Shown: positions 43,646 to 51,245 of the stretch, in pieces | Layout of the letters: the number at the start of each line of letters is the position of its first letter | Numbering within the stretch: the stretch's first letter is position 1 | The notes under the pieces: model-generated | Told to the model about the DNA's origin: nothing | Database searches by the model: none | What the model saw: the letters and a program-made list of their open reading frames with translations, nothing else | NCBI RefSeq assembly: GCF_943193005.1 | Contig: NZ_CALPCH010000003.1 | Location: forward strand, 62,001 to 126,000 | Source of the DNA: Pumilibacter intestinalis | GTDB lineage: Bacteria; Bacillota; Clostridia; Christensenellales; Pumilibacteraceae | Direction of reading: 5' to 3' | DNA length: 64,000 nt | Program-made: the position numbers and the translations under genes

Positions 43646-44866
43646 ATAGCAAATCAACCGATAGTTTTTAACATTCAATACACGCCTTACAGATTGCCCA
43701 AAAACGCAACCGAACAAGATATTGTAAAGCACCAATCGGACAGAGCGTTTTATGACTTGTCGGGCGGAGAAAATCATTTGAAGTACATAGCAACCGAAAG
43801 CAAACGTGCGGGCAAAATTACCGCTATTGACTACTTTCAAAAATGCACGGGTATCTTCAACAAAAACGGTATGATATCGGCGGAAGAATTGGAACGAATG
43901 AAAGTCCGAGCGCAGACGGGCGAAAAGAATTTATGGCACGGTTTTATTTCGGTGGACGAAGAAAATTCTCACAAGATAGACAGTCCCGAAAAGTGTATTC
44001 ATTTAATAAAACGCACGTTCGATTCTTTCTTTCGCGATATTGGTTTCGACCCGAAGAATATCGACCTAATATGCGCCTTACATTTGGACAGACCAAAGAA
44101 TTTACATATTCACTTTGAGTTCTGGGAGAAGGAGCCGAAACAAAAGTATCGTAAAAAGCTAACCGAGTATCGGCACAAAGGCAAGATTCCGCAAGCCGTG
44201 ATAGACAAAATGCACGAGCGGTTAAACTTGTTTTTAACGGACGAACATATCTATCATTCGCGCGACGAAGCGTTGCGGCAGTTGAAAGAATTATCCGTAA
44301 CGCACGGCTTTGAGCGGTTCTGTGAAAAGGAGGCGCGCCGTGAGATTACGGCGCTTGCAAAGGACTTGCCTATCGGTGCAAAAATTTTTTACGGGCACAA
44401 GGATATGGAGCCGTTTCGTCCACGCATAGACAAAATCATCAACCTACTGTTGCAGACAAGCAAACCGGCGCGAAAAGCCGACCTGAAATTTCACGAAGAC
44501 TTAGAAGATTTGAAGCAAAAAGTACAAGCGGACAACGTCTTGGAGGATATAAAGGCTGACTACATACGCCGACAAGGAAACATTGTTTTGAACGCTGTGC
44601 GAACGATACGTGCCTATACGCCGAGACGCACCACGCGGGGAAAAGTAAACGATAAAAATTTGAAGCGACGAGCGGGAATTCGTACACGGGTTTTCGGGCG
44701 CACAATAAGTAAACTCTTTTCTTCTTTCGGTGAGCAAAGCGAATTGCTGGAACGCGACTTCTCCCACCGTTTGCAGGATATCGAGAAAGAAATCGAAGAA
44801 CAGCGTTTACAGGAACAAACAGCCGAAAGCGCTAAAACAAATTCTAAATGGAATTGGGGGAAATAG
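43646..44866 (+). CDS. mobL: MobL-type relaxase with ATA start
   Basis: The frame is open from a TAG at 43631; TTG at 43694 would be the first standard start but has no ribosome-binding site. AGGAG (43632-43636) sits 9 bases before ATA (43646), which begins IANQPIVFNIQYTPYRLPKN, well-folded coding sequence, so AUA is probably the start (406 aa). The MobL hallmark is the HxHxxFxEKEP-like HIHFEFWEKEP (about 148-158), with DRAFYDLSGGENHLKYIA near the N-terminus; a coiled basic tail follows. It would nick oriT and lead DNA transfer using a helper conjugation system. Family assignment is from motif memory. Confidence 0.75.
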   Translation: MANQPIVFNIQYTPYRLPKNATEQDIVKHQSDRAFYDLSGGENHLKYIATESKRAGKITAIDYFQKCTGIFNKNGMISAEELERMKVRAQTGEKNLWHGFISVDEENSHKIDSPEKCIHLIKRTFDSFFRDIGFDPKNIDLICALHLDRPKNLHIHFEFWEKEPKQKYRKKLTEYRHKGKIPQAVIDKMHERLNLFLTDEHIYHSRDEALRQLKELSVTHGFERFCEKEARREITALAKDLPIGAKIFYGHKDMEPFRPRIDKIINLLLQTSKPARKADLKFHEDLEDLKQKVQADNVLEDIKADYIRRQGNIVLNAVRTIRAYTPRRTTRGKVNDKNLKRRAGIRTRVFGRTISKLFSSFGEQSELLERDFSHRLQDIEKEIEEQRLQEQTAESAKTNSKWNWGK

Positions 44867-44911
44867 CATGTAAAAAAATAAGCAAAAGTCGTATTAACAT
44901 CATAAATTTGC

Positions 44912-44969
44912 TTGACTCTTTCCTTGCCTCACGCTATAATAAAAATATAGAAAGTCGTATGCATACGAC
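44912..44969 (+). promoter_or_regulatory. Promoter and palindromic operator of the RHH gene
   Basis: TTGACT (44912-44917), 17 bp, TATAAT (44935-44940), then the perfect 16-bp palindrome GTCGTATGCATACGAC (44954-44969). The half site AAGTCGTAT recurs at 44886-44894. Autoregulation by the ribbon-helix-helix product is likely. Confidence 0.75.
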
Positions 44970-44993
44970 GCAAATATTTCCGGAGGAATTGAC

Positions 44994-45278
44994 ATGGAAA
45001 AGACAAGAGCAATTAAGGACAAGCGTTACGAAGAGCGTCATAAAGAAGAACGTAAGGCAAAGTGCATGGTTTGGGGAACGAGCGTACCGAGAGAGAAAGC
45101 CGAACAAATAAACGAGTTTTTGAAAAAGTACGGCTATACAAAGGTACAATTAATCGAGGCGGGCTATAAAGCATTATTAGACGAAGCTGCCGAGCATGAT
45201 TTACCCCTTGCGAAAATCATGGATGGTTATGACGATTTCTTTGAAAGCGAGCTTGAACAATTTAAGAAAGATAAATAA
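44994..45278 (+). CDS. Ribbon-helix-helix DNA-binding protein, 94 aa
   Basis: After a highly charged N-terminus, the beta-alpha-alpha pattern CMVWGTSVPREKAEQINEFL followed by YTKVQLIEAGYKALLDEA matches small RHH proteins of mobilizable elements (relaxosome accessory factors or repressors). CGGAGG precedes the ATG. The palindromic operator just upstream fits self-control; binding near oriT is also possible. Confidence 0.7.
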   Translation: MEKTRAIKDKRYEERHKEERKAKCMVWGTSVPREKAEQINEFLKKYGYTKVQLIEAGYKALLDEAAEHDLPLAKIMDGYDDFFESELEQFKKDK

Positions 45279-45361
45279 TATCTTTTTCGTCGCCGAAAAT
45301 CAAAAATATCGGCGGCGAGACAGCGGGTCTTAAAAGATAAGAAAATCGGAGAACTCCCGAA

Positions 45362-45381
45362 CTCCAAAAATTTTTTTGGAG
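45362..45381 (+). promoter_or_regulatory. Hairpin that hides the ribosome-binding site of the Xis-like gene
   Basis: CTCCAAAAATTTTTTTGGAG: the GGAG (45378-45381) used by the TTG start at 45389 pairs with CTCC (45362-45365) in a 9-bp stem with a 2-base loop centre. Translation should therefore be weak unless the hairpin is opened. Confidence 0.6.
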
Positions 45382-45388
45382 AACAGAA

Positions 45389-45598
45389 TTGGAAATAAAA
45401 AACACTACAAACAAATTGGCAAGAATGAGAACTATAAACGAAGCGCTTGCGCTCATCAGAAAGCAAGATCCCGATACGGCGGTAACGTATAATTTTATTC
45501 GTAAGTTATTGGACGGCGATAGGGTACGCCACTTCTGTTTTGGGTCGAGATACATTCTCAATTTTGACGATTTATTAAACGAACTCAATATGAACTAA
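45389..45598 (+). CDS. Excisionase-like winged-HTH protein, 69 aa
   Basis: Starts with TTG at 45389 because GGAG lies 7 bases before it; the internal ATG at 45425 has no signal. The body RTINEALALIRKQDPDTAVTY... with FIRKLLDGDRVRHF and YILNFDDLLNELN is a MerR/Xis-type helix-turn-helix module, like those repeated three times in the protein at 47026. It lies 9 bp before the integrase, the expected place of a recombination directionality factor. Confidence 0.72.
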   Translation: MEIKNTTNKLARMRTINEALALIRKQDPDTAVTYNFIRKLLDGDRVRHFCFGSRYILNFDDLLNELNMN

Positions 45599-45607
45599 GG
45601 AGGGAAT

Positions 45608-47026
45608 ATGGCAACATTCAGAAAGAGAGAAACGAAAAACGGTTTTACTTACGATATTCAGGTAAAGGTAAAAGACCGCAGTCAAAATAAAACTGTCACA
45701 AAGACTATGTCATGGCGTTCCGAATATCCTATGACGGAAAAGCAAGCCGAGCGAGAATGTGCGCGAGTGGCGGAAAAGTTCGAGGAAGATATTAAACGCA
45801 TGTTTACGAGCAGCCTGCCGGATATTCCCGATTATAACGTAACGGTGGCGGAAATGGCGGAAAAGTGGCTTGAGCGTGTGCAGCACGACTTTTCCGTGGG
45901 GTATTATGAAATAGGCGTTGGCGCTGTGGCGTGGATGAATCGTTATATCGGCGGATATAAAATACGCGAAGTCACGCCGTATATCATTCAGGACTTTTTC
46001 GATAAGTTAGACAGCGAAAGATATACCACTTACACTGTAACGGCGAAGCCTGCATTTAAGGAAGTGCTTGAACGTAGCGGTATATCGTATAATAAATTCC
46101 GCACCCAATACAAATTAAATACTTGTTCGCTCGTACACTTAATAGGCGGAAAGTCGGTCAGCATGGAATATGCAAGCTGCATGGCAAAAGTATTGCGTGT
46201 AGATATAAACAAAATCTTTAAGATTGAAAAGACGGTGCGTCCCTATGCGGCGGCAACTATTGCAAGAGTAAAGCGCGCTACGAGGTGCATCTTTGCTATG
46301 GCGAAGCGGCAACGGCTTGTGGAAGATAATTTTGCGTCGGCTGATTACGTTTCCTACGGCAGAAAGCCTAAACGCAATATTAAGTATCTTGACGACCAAC
46401 AAGCAAAGGAACTATTCGGCGTGATTATGGAGTACGATGATATTCGCGCCAAGACGGCAATTATGCTTGCGCTCATGACGGGACTTCGGCGTGGCGAGCT
46501 TGCGGGACTGGAATGGAAAGATATAGACTTTGTGCTTCATACGCTTAGCGTAAACCGCACTGGCTGTTATAGCAAAACCACGAGAGGCATTTACACTAAA
46601 GAGCCGAAAACAGAAGGTTCCATTCGCAAAATAACTATTTCAGAATTGCTTACCGAGCAACTCAAAGAATACAAGGTTTGGTATGACGCACAGCGTGAGA
46701 ACTGGGGCGACCAATGGGAAAATTCGGACAGACTGTTTGTGCAGGAAACCGGCAAGCCTATCAATCCGAGTACGATACACTTCTGGTTAAAGAAGATGCT
46801 CAAAAAAGCTGACTTGTCCGACGTTACGCTTCACAGTTTGCGTCATACGAATATTACCTTGCAGATTGCGGCGGGCGTACCGCTTACGACGGTTGCAGGC
46901 AGAGCAGGTCATTCGCGCGTAAGCACCACGAGTGATATCTATTCCCATTTCATAAGAACAAGCGACGAGGCGGCGGCAACAGCGATAGAAGATATTTTTA
47001 TTCCGCGTGCTGTGCAGGAGGGCTGA
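45608..47026 (+). CDS. int: Tyrosine recombinase (integrase) with an inserted HTH-like domain
   Basis: 472 aa. N-terminal arm-binding domain (FRKRETKNGFTYDIQVKVKD), core-binding domain and C-terminal catalytic domain with the full set: Arg in TGLRRGELAGL, Lys near EGSIRKI, HSLRHTN (His and Arg), AGHSRVS (His) and SDIYSH (Tyr nucleophile). Unusual is an insertion of about 65 residues (about 140-205) in the core-binding domain, reading FKEVLERSGISYNKFRTQYK...SMEYASCMAKVLRVDINKIF, which resembles an XRE helix-turn-helix. It should integrate and excise this element at tRNA-Arg. GGAGG precedes the ATG. Confidence 0.93.
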   Translation: MATFRKRETKNGFTYDIQVKVKDRSQNKTVTKTMSWRSEYPMTEKQAERECARVAEKFEEDIKRMFTSSLPDIPDYNVTVAEMAEKWLERVQHDFSVGYYEIGVGAVAWMNRYIGGYKIREVTPYIIQDFFDKLDSERYTTYTVTAKPAFKEVLERSGISYNKFRTQYKLNTCSLVHLIGGKSVSMEYASCMAKVLRVDINKIFKIEKTVRPYAAATIARVKRATRCIFAMAKRQRLVEDNFASADYVSYGRKPKRNIKYLDDQQAKELFGVIMEYDDIRAKTAIMLALMTGLRRGELAGLEWKDIDFVLHTLSVNRTGCYSKTTRGIYTKEPKTEGSIRKITISELLTEQLKEYKVWYDAQRENWGDQWENSDRLFVQETGKPINPSTIHFWLKKMLKKADLSDVTLHSLRHTNITLQIAAGVPLTTVAGRAGHSRVSTTSDIYSHFIRTSDEAAATAIEDIFIPRAVQEG

Positions 47027-47652
47027 TGTACATTCCGAGATTGCGTAAGATAGACGCCGTTCTGAAAGAGATGAAGCAATCCGATTCCGATACGGTGATT
47101 TCGCGGTTCTTTATAACCAAGCTGTTGAGAGATGGAAAAATAACGCCGCTCAAATACGGCGACGCTTGGGTGGTGAATATTGATGAACTGTACGGGTATT
47201 TGGGCGGCAAGCCTTTTCAGGACAAACCGTATATGCCACCGCCTAAACGCAACATTCAAAAGAGCGGCGATATATGGCGAACGTTCAAAGCGGAAGACCC
47301 GGATACGATAATCCGCAAACTGAACTTGCGTCTATTCATTAAAGAACAAGGTGGGTGGTATTTCGTCTCCTCGCTTGGGCGTTGGCTCATAGACGGCGAT
47401 GAACTTATGCATCGACTAAATCCCCGCGGCGTAGATTGCCGTGCTGATATGCCGCGTTTACGGTGGCATGACGACACGGTGCGACGGTTTGGGTATTTGC
47501 ATCAAGATATACCCGTAACTATGAGCATTGTAGAAAAAGCATTTCAATCTGATAACGTATTCAAAATCCAAAACGGACACCGTTGGATTATCAACTACGA
47601 CCAACTTGAAAGGGAAGTTTATAAAATATTAGGTTGCGCACCAAATCAATAG
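47026..47652 (+). CDS. Protein of three tandem excisionase-like modules, 208 aa
   Basis: ATG overlaps the integrase stop (TGATG). Three copies of the same unit as the 69-aa Xis-like protein: DSDTVISRFFITKLLRDGKI...VVNIDELYGYL (about 21-60), DPDTIIRKLNLRLFIKEQGG...LIDGDELMHRL (about 91-131) and IPVTMSIVEKAFQSDNVF...IINYDQLEREV (about 161-200). This suggests a multi-site DNA-binding protein controlling integration or excision. Followed by a terminator. Confidence 0.65.
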   Translation: MYIPRLRKIDAVLKEMKQSDSDTVISRFFITKLLRDGKITPLKYGDAWVVNIDELYGYLGGKPFQDKPYMPPPKRNIQKSGDIWRTFKAEDPDTIIRKLNLRLFIKEQGGWYFVSSLGRWLIDGDELMHRLNPRGVDCRADMPRLRWHDDTVRRFGYLHQDIPVTMSIVEKAFQSDNVFKIQNGHRWIINYDQLEREVYKILGCAPNQ

Positions 47653-47668
47653 CCGTTATAAAAAGTTT

Positions 47669-47703
47669 ACAGCGGGTAGAGAAATCTGCCCGCTGTTGCT
47701 TTA
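47669..47703 (+). terminator. Intrinsic terminator of the int operon
   Basis: Stem ACAGCGGG / CCCGCTGT, 12-base loop, then TGCTTTATATTT. Confidence 0.7.
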
Positions 47704-47847
47704 TATTTAATAATAGAATGAGTAATTTATATTAAAGTAATTTTGGCGTATTATCTAATTGTGAAAATTTGAAATCCGTGATATAATAAGGCTATAACAT
47801 ACGGCAAATGGCAGTCTAAAACTACCGAAAAATGGAGATAAGTAACG

Positions 47848-48525
47848 ATGGACAAGATATTCCAAGGTGTAATTTATATATTAACGAATCCGTCATTTCC
47901 TGAATATGTAAAAATTGGTTATGCCAAGGACGTAAGGAAGAGAGTAAAAAATCTCAATGCATCATCATCTACGCCGTTTGCATTCCGGATATATGCTACA
48001 TACGATGTTTTGGAAGAATTGGAAGACCTCAAACTACATTCTATAATTGATAATTTAAATCCTGATTTGAGAAGCAGGGATGAAATTGACGGAAAACAAC
48101 GTGTAAGGGAGTTTTTCGCAATGACCAAAGAAACCGCATACGGCATTTTTGAGGCTATTGCGGAAATAAGTGGCACAAGCGATAGACTGCACTTGTGGAC
48201 AGCATCGTTCAAAGAAGAAGCTGAAGAGGAACTTGCAGAAGAGAATCGGGATACTATTTTACATAATCATCATTTCAAGGAGATAGAATTTTCGTCTAGC
48301 CTTACAGGGAAGCGATACATATCCAAGGCGAGCGAAAAGGGAACTTTGATGATTGTTGATGCAGTGTCGGGTGAGGAAGTGCCGAATTTCTCAAAGCCGT
48401 CAAAAAAGCAAATTGTGGCACAAGCTTTGAAAGACCTTGGCGAAACAGTAGAAAAGGGACAAAATGATACCTTATATCAACTTGTTCACAGACTGGAAAA
48501 ATTGGTTTTGTTGAAATGCAGTTAA
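47848..48525 (+). CDS. GIY-YIG-type (T5orf172/MUG113) protein, 225 aa
   Basis: The N-terminus GVIYILTNPSFPEYVKIGYA followed by DVRKRVKNLN and TPFAFRIYATYDV is the T5orf172-type GIY-YIG nuclease-like domain (residues about 6-100). Residues 130-225 are unrecognised. It is the last gene before the tRNA, a cargo position often used for phage- or plasmid-interference genes, but no direct evidence of defence. GGAG precedes the ATG. Confidence 0.82.
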   Translation: MDKIFQGVIYILTNPSFPEYVKIGYAKDVRKRVKNLNASSSTPFAFRIYATYDVLEELEDLKLHSIIDNLNPDLRSRDEIDGKQRVREFFAMTKETAYGIFEAIAEISGTSDRLHLWTASFKEEAEEELAEENRDTILHNHHFKEIEFSSSLTGKRYISKASEKGTLMIVDAVSGEEVPNFSKPSKKQIVAQALKDLGETVEKGQNDTLYQLVHRLEKLVLLKCS

Positions 48526-48535
48526 ATGACAAAAA

Positions 48536-48572
48536 GAAAATGGCTGACATGATTGTATCAGCCATTTTCTTT
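48536..48572 (+). terminator. Intrinsic terminator between the element and the tRNA
   Basis: Perfect 12-bp stem GAAAATGGCTGA / TCAGCCATTTTC with the loop CATGATTGTA, followed by TTTG. Confidence 0.85.
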
Positions 48573-48578
48573 GTTCAC

Positions 48579-48654
48579 TGGTGCGTCTGCCGAGGCTCGA
48601 ACTCGGAACATCGCCGTCGGAGGGCGACGTTTTATCCAATTAGACTACAGGCGC
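48579..48654 (-). tRNA. tRNA-Arg (anticodon CCG), site of element integration
   Basis: 76 nt including an encoded CCA. Acceptor GCGCCTG / CAGACGC, anticodon stem TCGCC / GGCGA (perfect), loop CTCCGAC with anticodon CCG, T-arm CCGAG-TTCGAGC-CTCGG, discriminator A. The acceptor stem has a C-A mismatch (pair 4-69) and the D-stem another (12-23), so function may be weakened. The 3' half comes from the element after integration. Confidence 0.85.
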
Positions 48655-48690
48655 AGATTGTTTTTGCGGAGAGCTTGTAAGCTATGCGCT

Positions 48691-48781
48691 AGGGTGTAAA
48701 TTCGGGTGTAAAATTTTTATGCATTGTGGTTTTTGTTCCGAAAAAATTACCTACACCCACTATATATAGTAATTTTTTCGG
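48691..48781. repeat. GGGTGTA boxes and a 13-bp hairpin outside the tRNA
   Basis: GGGTGTA boxes at 48692 and 48704 and an inverted one at 48752-48758, the last inside a hairpin CCGAAAAAATTAC (48738-48750) / GTAATTTTTTCGG (48769-48781). The same box occurs four times at the left end of the element. The rest of 48655-48920 has no gene. Confidence 0.6.
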
Positions 48782-48909
48782 AAAATGCCTGCGTAGCCGC
48801 GGAAAGTCGGAGGCCTTTATGGTATCCAATTCCACCACGGGCGCAAAGAGCGGGAAAAACTATGCGTAAGTATTGTATCACGCGGGAGCGAAATAGTCAA
48901 GTCTTATGA

Positions 48910-48919
48910 GGGGGGGGGG
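48910..48919. repeat. G10 homopolymer after the second lacI gene
   Basis: Ten G on the plus strand, beginning two bases beyond the lacI stop codon (minus strand C10 in its 3' untranslated region). It is the longest homopolymer of G or C in the window. Confidence 0.95.
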
Positions 48920-48920
48920 A

Positions 48921-49910
48921 TTAGTCGGCGGATTGAGAGTCGCTCACGGAGTTGCGTTCGTAAAGTCGAAGGTTGAGTTTGGTGTAATTTACTTCGTCGC
49001 GTTTGTTGATGCGGTTGAGCATTGCGCCGAGAGCCATGGACGCGTACACTCCTTTTTCTATGCCGAAACTCGTAAGGCGTGGAGAAAGACGTTCGCATAA
49101 AGCGGTGTTGTCGAACCCTATTACCGAAACGTCGCGTGGGATTTCGTAACCGCGAGCGTGCAAAATATCGTAGAGCGCGGCGGCGGCTTTGTCGCAGTGG
49201 CATATAAATGCGGTGGGAAGGTTGTCGAAATTTATTTCGTAGGGCGAGTGTTCTATGTTGGCGTTTACATGCAGGCTTTCGTCGTGCGGAATGCGATACT
49301 TGTTGAGTGCGCGCAAATATCCGAAGTATCTGTCGGCAATCGAGTTGGAGAAAGATATATCGCCTATAAAGCCTATGCGGGTGTGCCCTTTTTTAATGAG
49401 ATATTTTGTGAGCGAATAGCCGGCATAATAATTGTCTACGTATATATAGTCGAACGGATAGTCGGAAGAATAGAAATCTATGCACACAACGGGGTTCTGC
49501 AATTTCCGCAATCCGTTGAGCATTTCGTAGGAAAGCTGACCGGAAACGAAAATGCCCGAAATGCCGCGTTCGGCGTCGATAGACTTGAGCGTGCCGAAAG
49601 TGGTGGTGGGAATATCGTGCACCACGAGCTCGAGCGTTGCGCCGAGTTTCAAACATTCCATATTAAGGTGCTGATAAATTTCGGAATAAAACTGTTCGTC
49701 GCGGCTGAGGATAAAATTTTTGTGTATCAAATAAATAAAACAGCGCGGCTTTAATCTATCGGGCATTTTGTAACCCATTTCGCATGCAAGTTTGATGATT
49801 TCGTTGCGTGTTTTTTCGCTCACGCCGTGCTGATTGTTGAGCGCTTTGTGAACGGTAACGGTAGAAACACCCATTTTTTTGGCAATAGTTTGCATTGAAA
49901 CTTTTTTCAT
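48921..49910 (-). CDS. LacI-family regulator of the GH130 locus
   Basis: 329 aa. The HTH is MQTIAKKMGVSTVTVHKALN (note HKALN where most LacI proteins have SRVLN), followed by a sugar-binding-protein-like domain with VVCIDFYSSDYPFDYIYVDN, GFIGDIS and VIGFDNTALCERLSPRLTSF. Divergent from the GH130 operon with 290 bp between; it most likely controls that operon in response to an imported sugar. No terminator hairpin is seen after it, only the G10 run. Confidence 0.92.
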   Translation of the reverse strand: MKKVSMQTIAKKMGVSTVTVHKALNNQHGVSEKTRNEIIKLACEMGYKMPDRLKPRCFIYLIHKNFILSRDEQFYSEIYQHLNMECLKLGATLELVVHDIPTTTFGTLKSIDAERGISGIFVSGQLSYEMLNGLRKLQNPVVCIDFYSSDYPFDYIYVDNYYAGYSLTKYLIKKGHTRIGFIGDISFSNSIADRYFGYLRALNKYRIPHDESLHVNANIEHSPYEINFDNLPTAFICHCDKAAAALYDILHARGYEIPRDVSVIGFDNTALCERLSPRLTSFGIEKGVYASMALGAMLNRINKRDEVNYTKLNLRLYERNSVSDSQSAD

Positions 49911-50015
49911 TACCTAATTACTCCGTGGGGGATTGCTAATATTATATCAAAAGGCTCGAAAAAAATCAAGGATAAAGAGCCTTTTTTGCGTTTTCGAATA
50001 AAATTCGGGCAAATA

Positions 50016-50090
50016 TTTAGCTTATTACAAAAATATATGAAAAAAATTAGCTAAAAATCATTGACAAAATTCGGGGGGGGGTGATATACT
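50016..50090 (+). promoter_or_regulatory. Promoter of the GH130 operon with G9 spacer and two TTTAGCT sites
   Basis: TTGACA (50061-50066), an 18-bp spacer, TATACT (50085-50090). The spacer contains nine G (50073-50081), so slippage would change the -35/-10 distance. Upstream are two copies of TTTAGCT(T/A)ATT at 50016 (direct) and 50047 (inverted), centred 30 bp apart, candidate operators for the LacI protein or an activator. Confidence 0.7.
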
Positions 50091-50200
50091 GTTTTTGTAA
50101 TCAAAAAACACAAACCTCGTACAAATAAGAATTAACGCGGATTAAATGAGTTAAACTAAAGGACGAGGAGAAAAAGCGATATCGACAATGGGAGAAAGTG

Positions 50201-51244
50201 ATGGTTAAATACAGTTCGCAAAATCCTATAATAACGCCCGAGGCTGTGCCGCCGCTCGGAAAAAATTTCCGAGTGATAGGCTCGTTTAATCCGGGCGTTA
50301 CTTTATTCGAGGGCAAGCCGCTTTTGCTCGTTCGCGTTGCGGAGCGGGCGGAGAGCGGCGAGCGTGGAACGGTTCACGTGCCCGTAGCCGATAACGGGAA
50401 AATAAAACTGCTCAGTTTCGATACGTCGGACGAGCGGTATGATTTTTCGGACGTGCGCACCATACGCGGCAAAAACCGCAATTATCTCACGAGCATGAGT
50501 TTGTTTATGGTGGCAACGAGCGAAGACGGCGAACACTTTACTCTTCACCCCGAGCGATGCCTGATACCCGACGGCGAATACGAAAAGTTCGGAGTGGAAG
50601 ACCCTCGCATCACGTTTATAGACGGCGTTTATTATATCACCTATTCGGCTATATCCGATTGCGGCATATGCACGGTGCTTGCCCGCACTTCCGACTTTGT
50701 GAATTTCGAAAAGATGGGAAACATATTGCACCCCGACAACAAGGACGCCGTATTGTTCCCCGAGAAGATAAACGGAAAATATAATATGATACACCGACCG
50801 TCAACGTCGGCGTTCGCCTATCCCGAAATGTGGATAGCGGAGTCGGATAACTTGACTTATTGGGGTAATCACCGCCGCATTATGACGGTGCGACAGTCGG
50901 GATGGGACAGTGCGCGCATAGGGGTGTCGAGCACGCCCATGCGAGTGGAAGACGGGTGGTTGGTGCTCTATCACGGTGCGGACGAAAACGACCGATACTG
51001 TTTGGGCGCAGTGCTTTTGGACTCCGAACGCCCCGATATGGTGCTAGCACGAACGGTTAGTCCCATAATGGAACCGATAAACGCTTACGAGCAAAAAGGA
51101 TTTTTATCTAACGTGGTTTTTGCATGCGGTTGCATACGCAGCGGAGATATGCTTCGGGTATATTACGGCGCGGCGGATAAATACGTGTGCCTTGCCGAAA
51201 TATCGGTTTCACAGATACTCAAACAGCTCAAGGAGGGAAAGTAA
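50201..51244 (+). CDS. GH130 family glycoside phosphorylase or hydrolase
   Basis: 347 aa; ATG at 50201 chosen because GGAG ends 6 bases before it (a GTG one codon upstream is possible). GH130 features: the five-bladed propeller beginning NPIITPEAVPP, GSFNPGVTLFEGKPLLLVRV, catalytic Asp134 in GVEDPRITFIDGVYYITYSA, DAVLFPEKINGKYNMIHRP, LYHGAD and YYGAADKYVCLAEI. Members phosphorolyse or hydrolyse beta-mannosides (beta-1,2- or beta-1,4-linked). No signal peptide: it should act on imported oligosaccharides. The spread of families means exact substrate is not known. Confidence 0.9.
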   Translation: MVKYSSQNPIITPEAVPPLGKNFRVIGSFNPGVTLFEGKPLLLVRVAERAESGERGTVHVPVADNGKIKLLSFDTSDERYDFSDVRTIRGKNRNYLTSMSLFMVATSEDGEHFTLHPERCLIPDGEYEKFGVEDPRITFIDGVYYITYSAISDCGICTVLARTSDFVNFEKMGNILHPDNKDAVLFPEKINGKYNMIHRPSTSAFAYPEMWIAESDNLTYWGNHRRIMTVRQSGWDSARIGVSSTPMRVEDGWLVLYHGADENDRYCLGAVLLDSERPDMVLARTVSPIMEPINAYEQKGFLSNVVFACGCIRSGDMLRVYYGAADKYVCLAEISVSQILKQLKEGK

Positions 51245-51245
51245 T

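Larger units (their letters stand above)
36455..48622. mobile_element. 12.2-kb integrative mobilizable element in tRNA-Arg(CCG)
   Basis: Bounded by a duplicated tRNA 3' half: 36455-36498 and 48579-48622 match at 38 of 44 positions with identical spacing, and the intact tRNA lies at the right end. Inside are a tyrosine integrase and Xis-like proteins near the right end, a MobL-type relaxase, an RHH protein and hairpins in a likely oriT. There are no type IV secretion or coupling-protein genes, so it is mobilizable, not self-transmissible. Cargo: DUF4143 ATPase, CoiA-like protein, Dam-type methylase, several unknowns, a GIY-YIG protein. The left cargo part is clearly more AT-rich than the flanks. 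Confidence 0.85.

Noticed and set aside
45425-45598. ATG start for the Xis-like protein
   Set aside because: No ribosome-binding site precedes it, whereas the TTG at 45389 has GGAG at correct spacing.
50198-50200. GTG start for GH130
   Set aside because: The adjacent ATG at 50201 is better spaced from GGAG; the difference is one residue.
51120-51245. N-terminal extension of the LplB-type permease
   Set aside because: It overlaps the GH130 coding region in another frame, and AAGGAGG marks the ATG at 51246.
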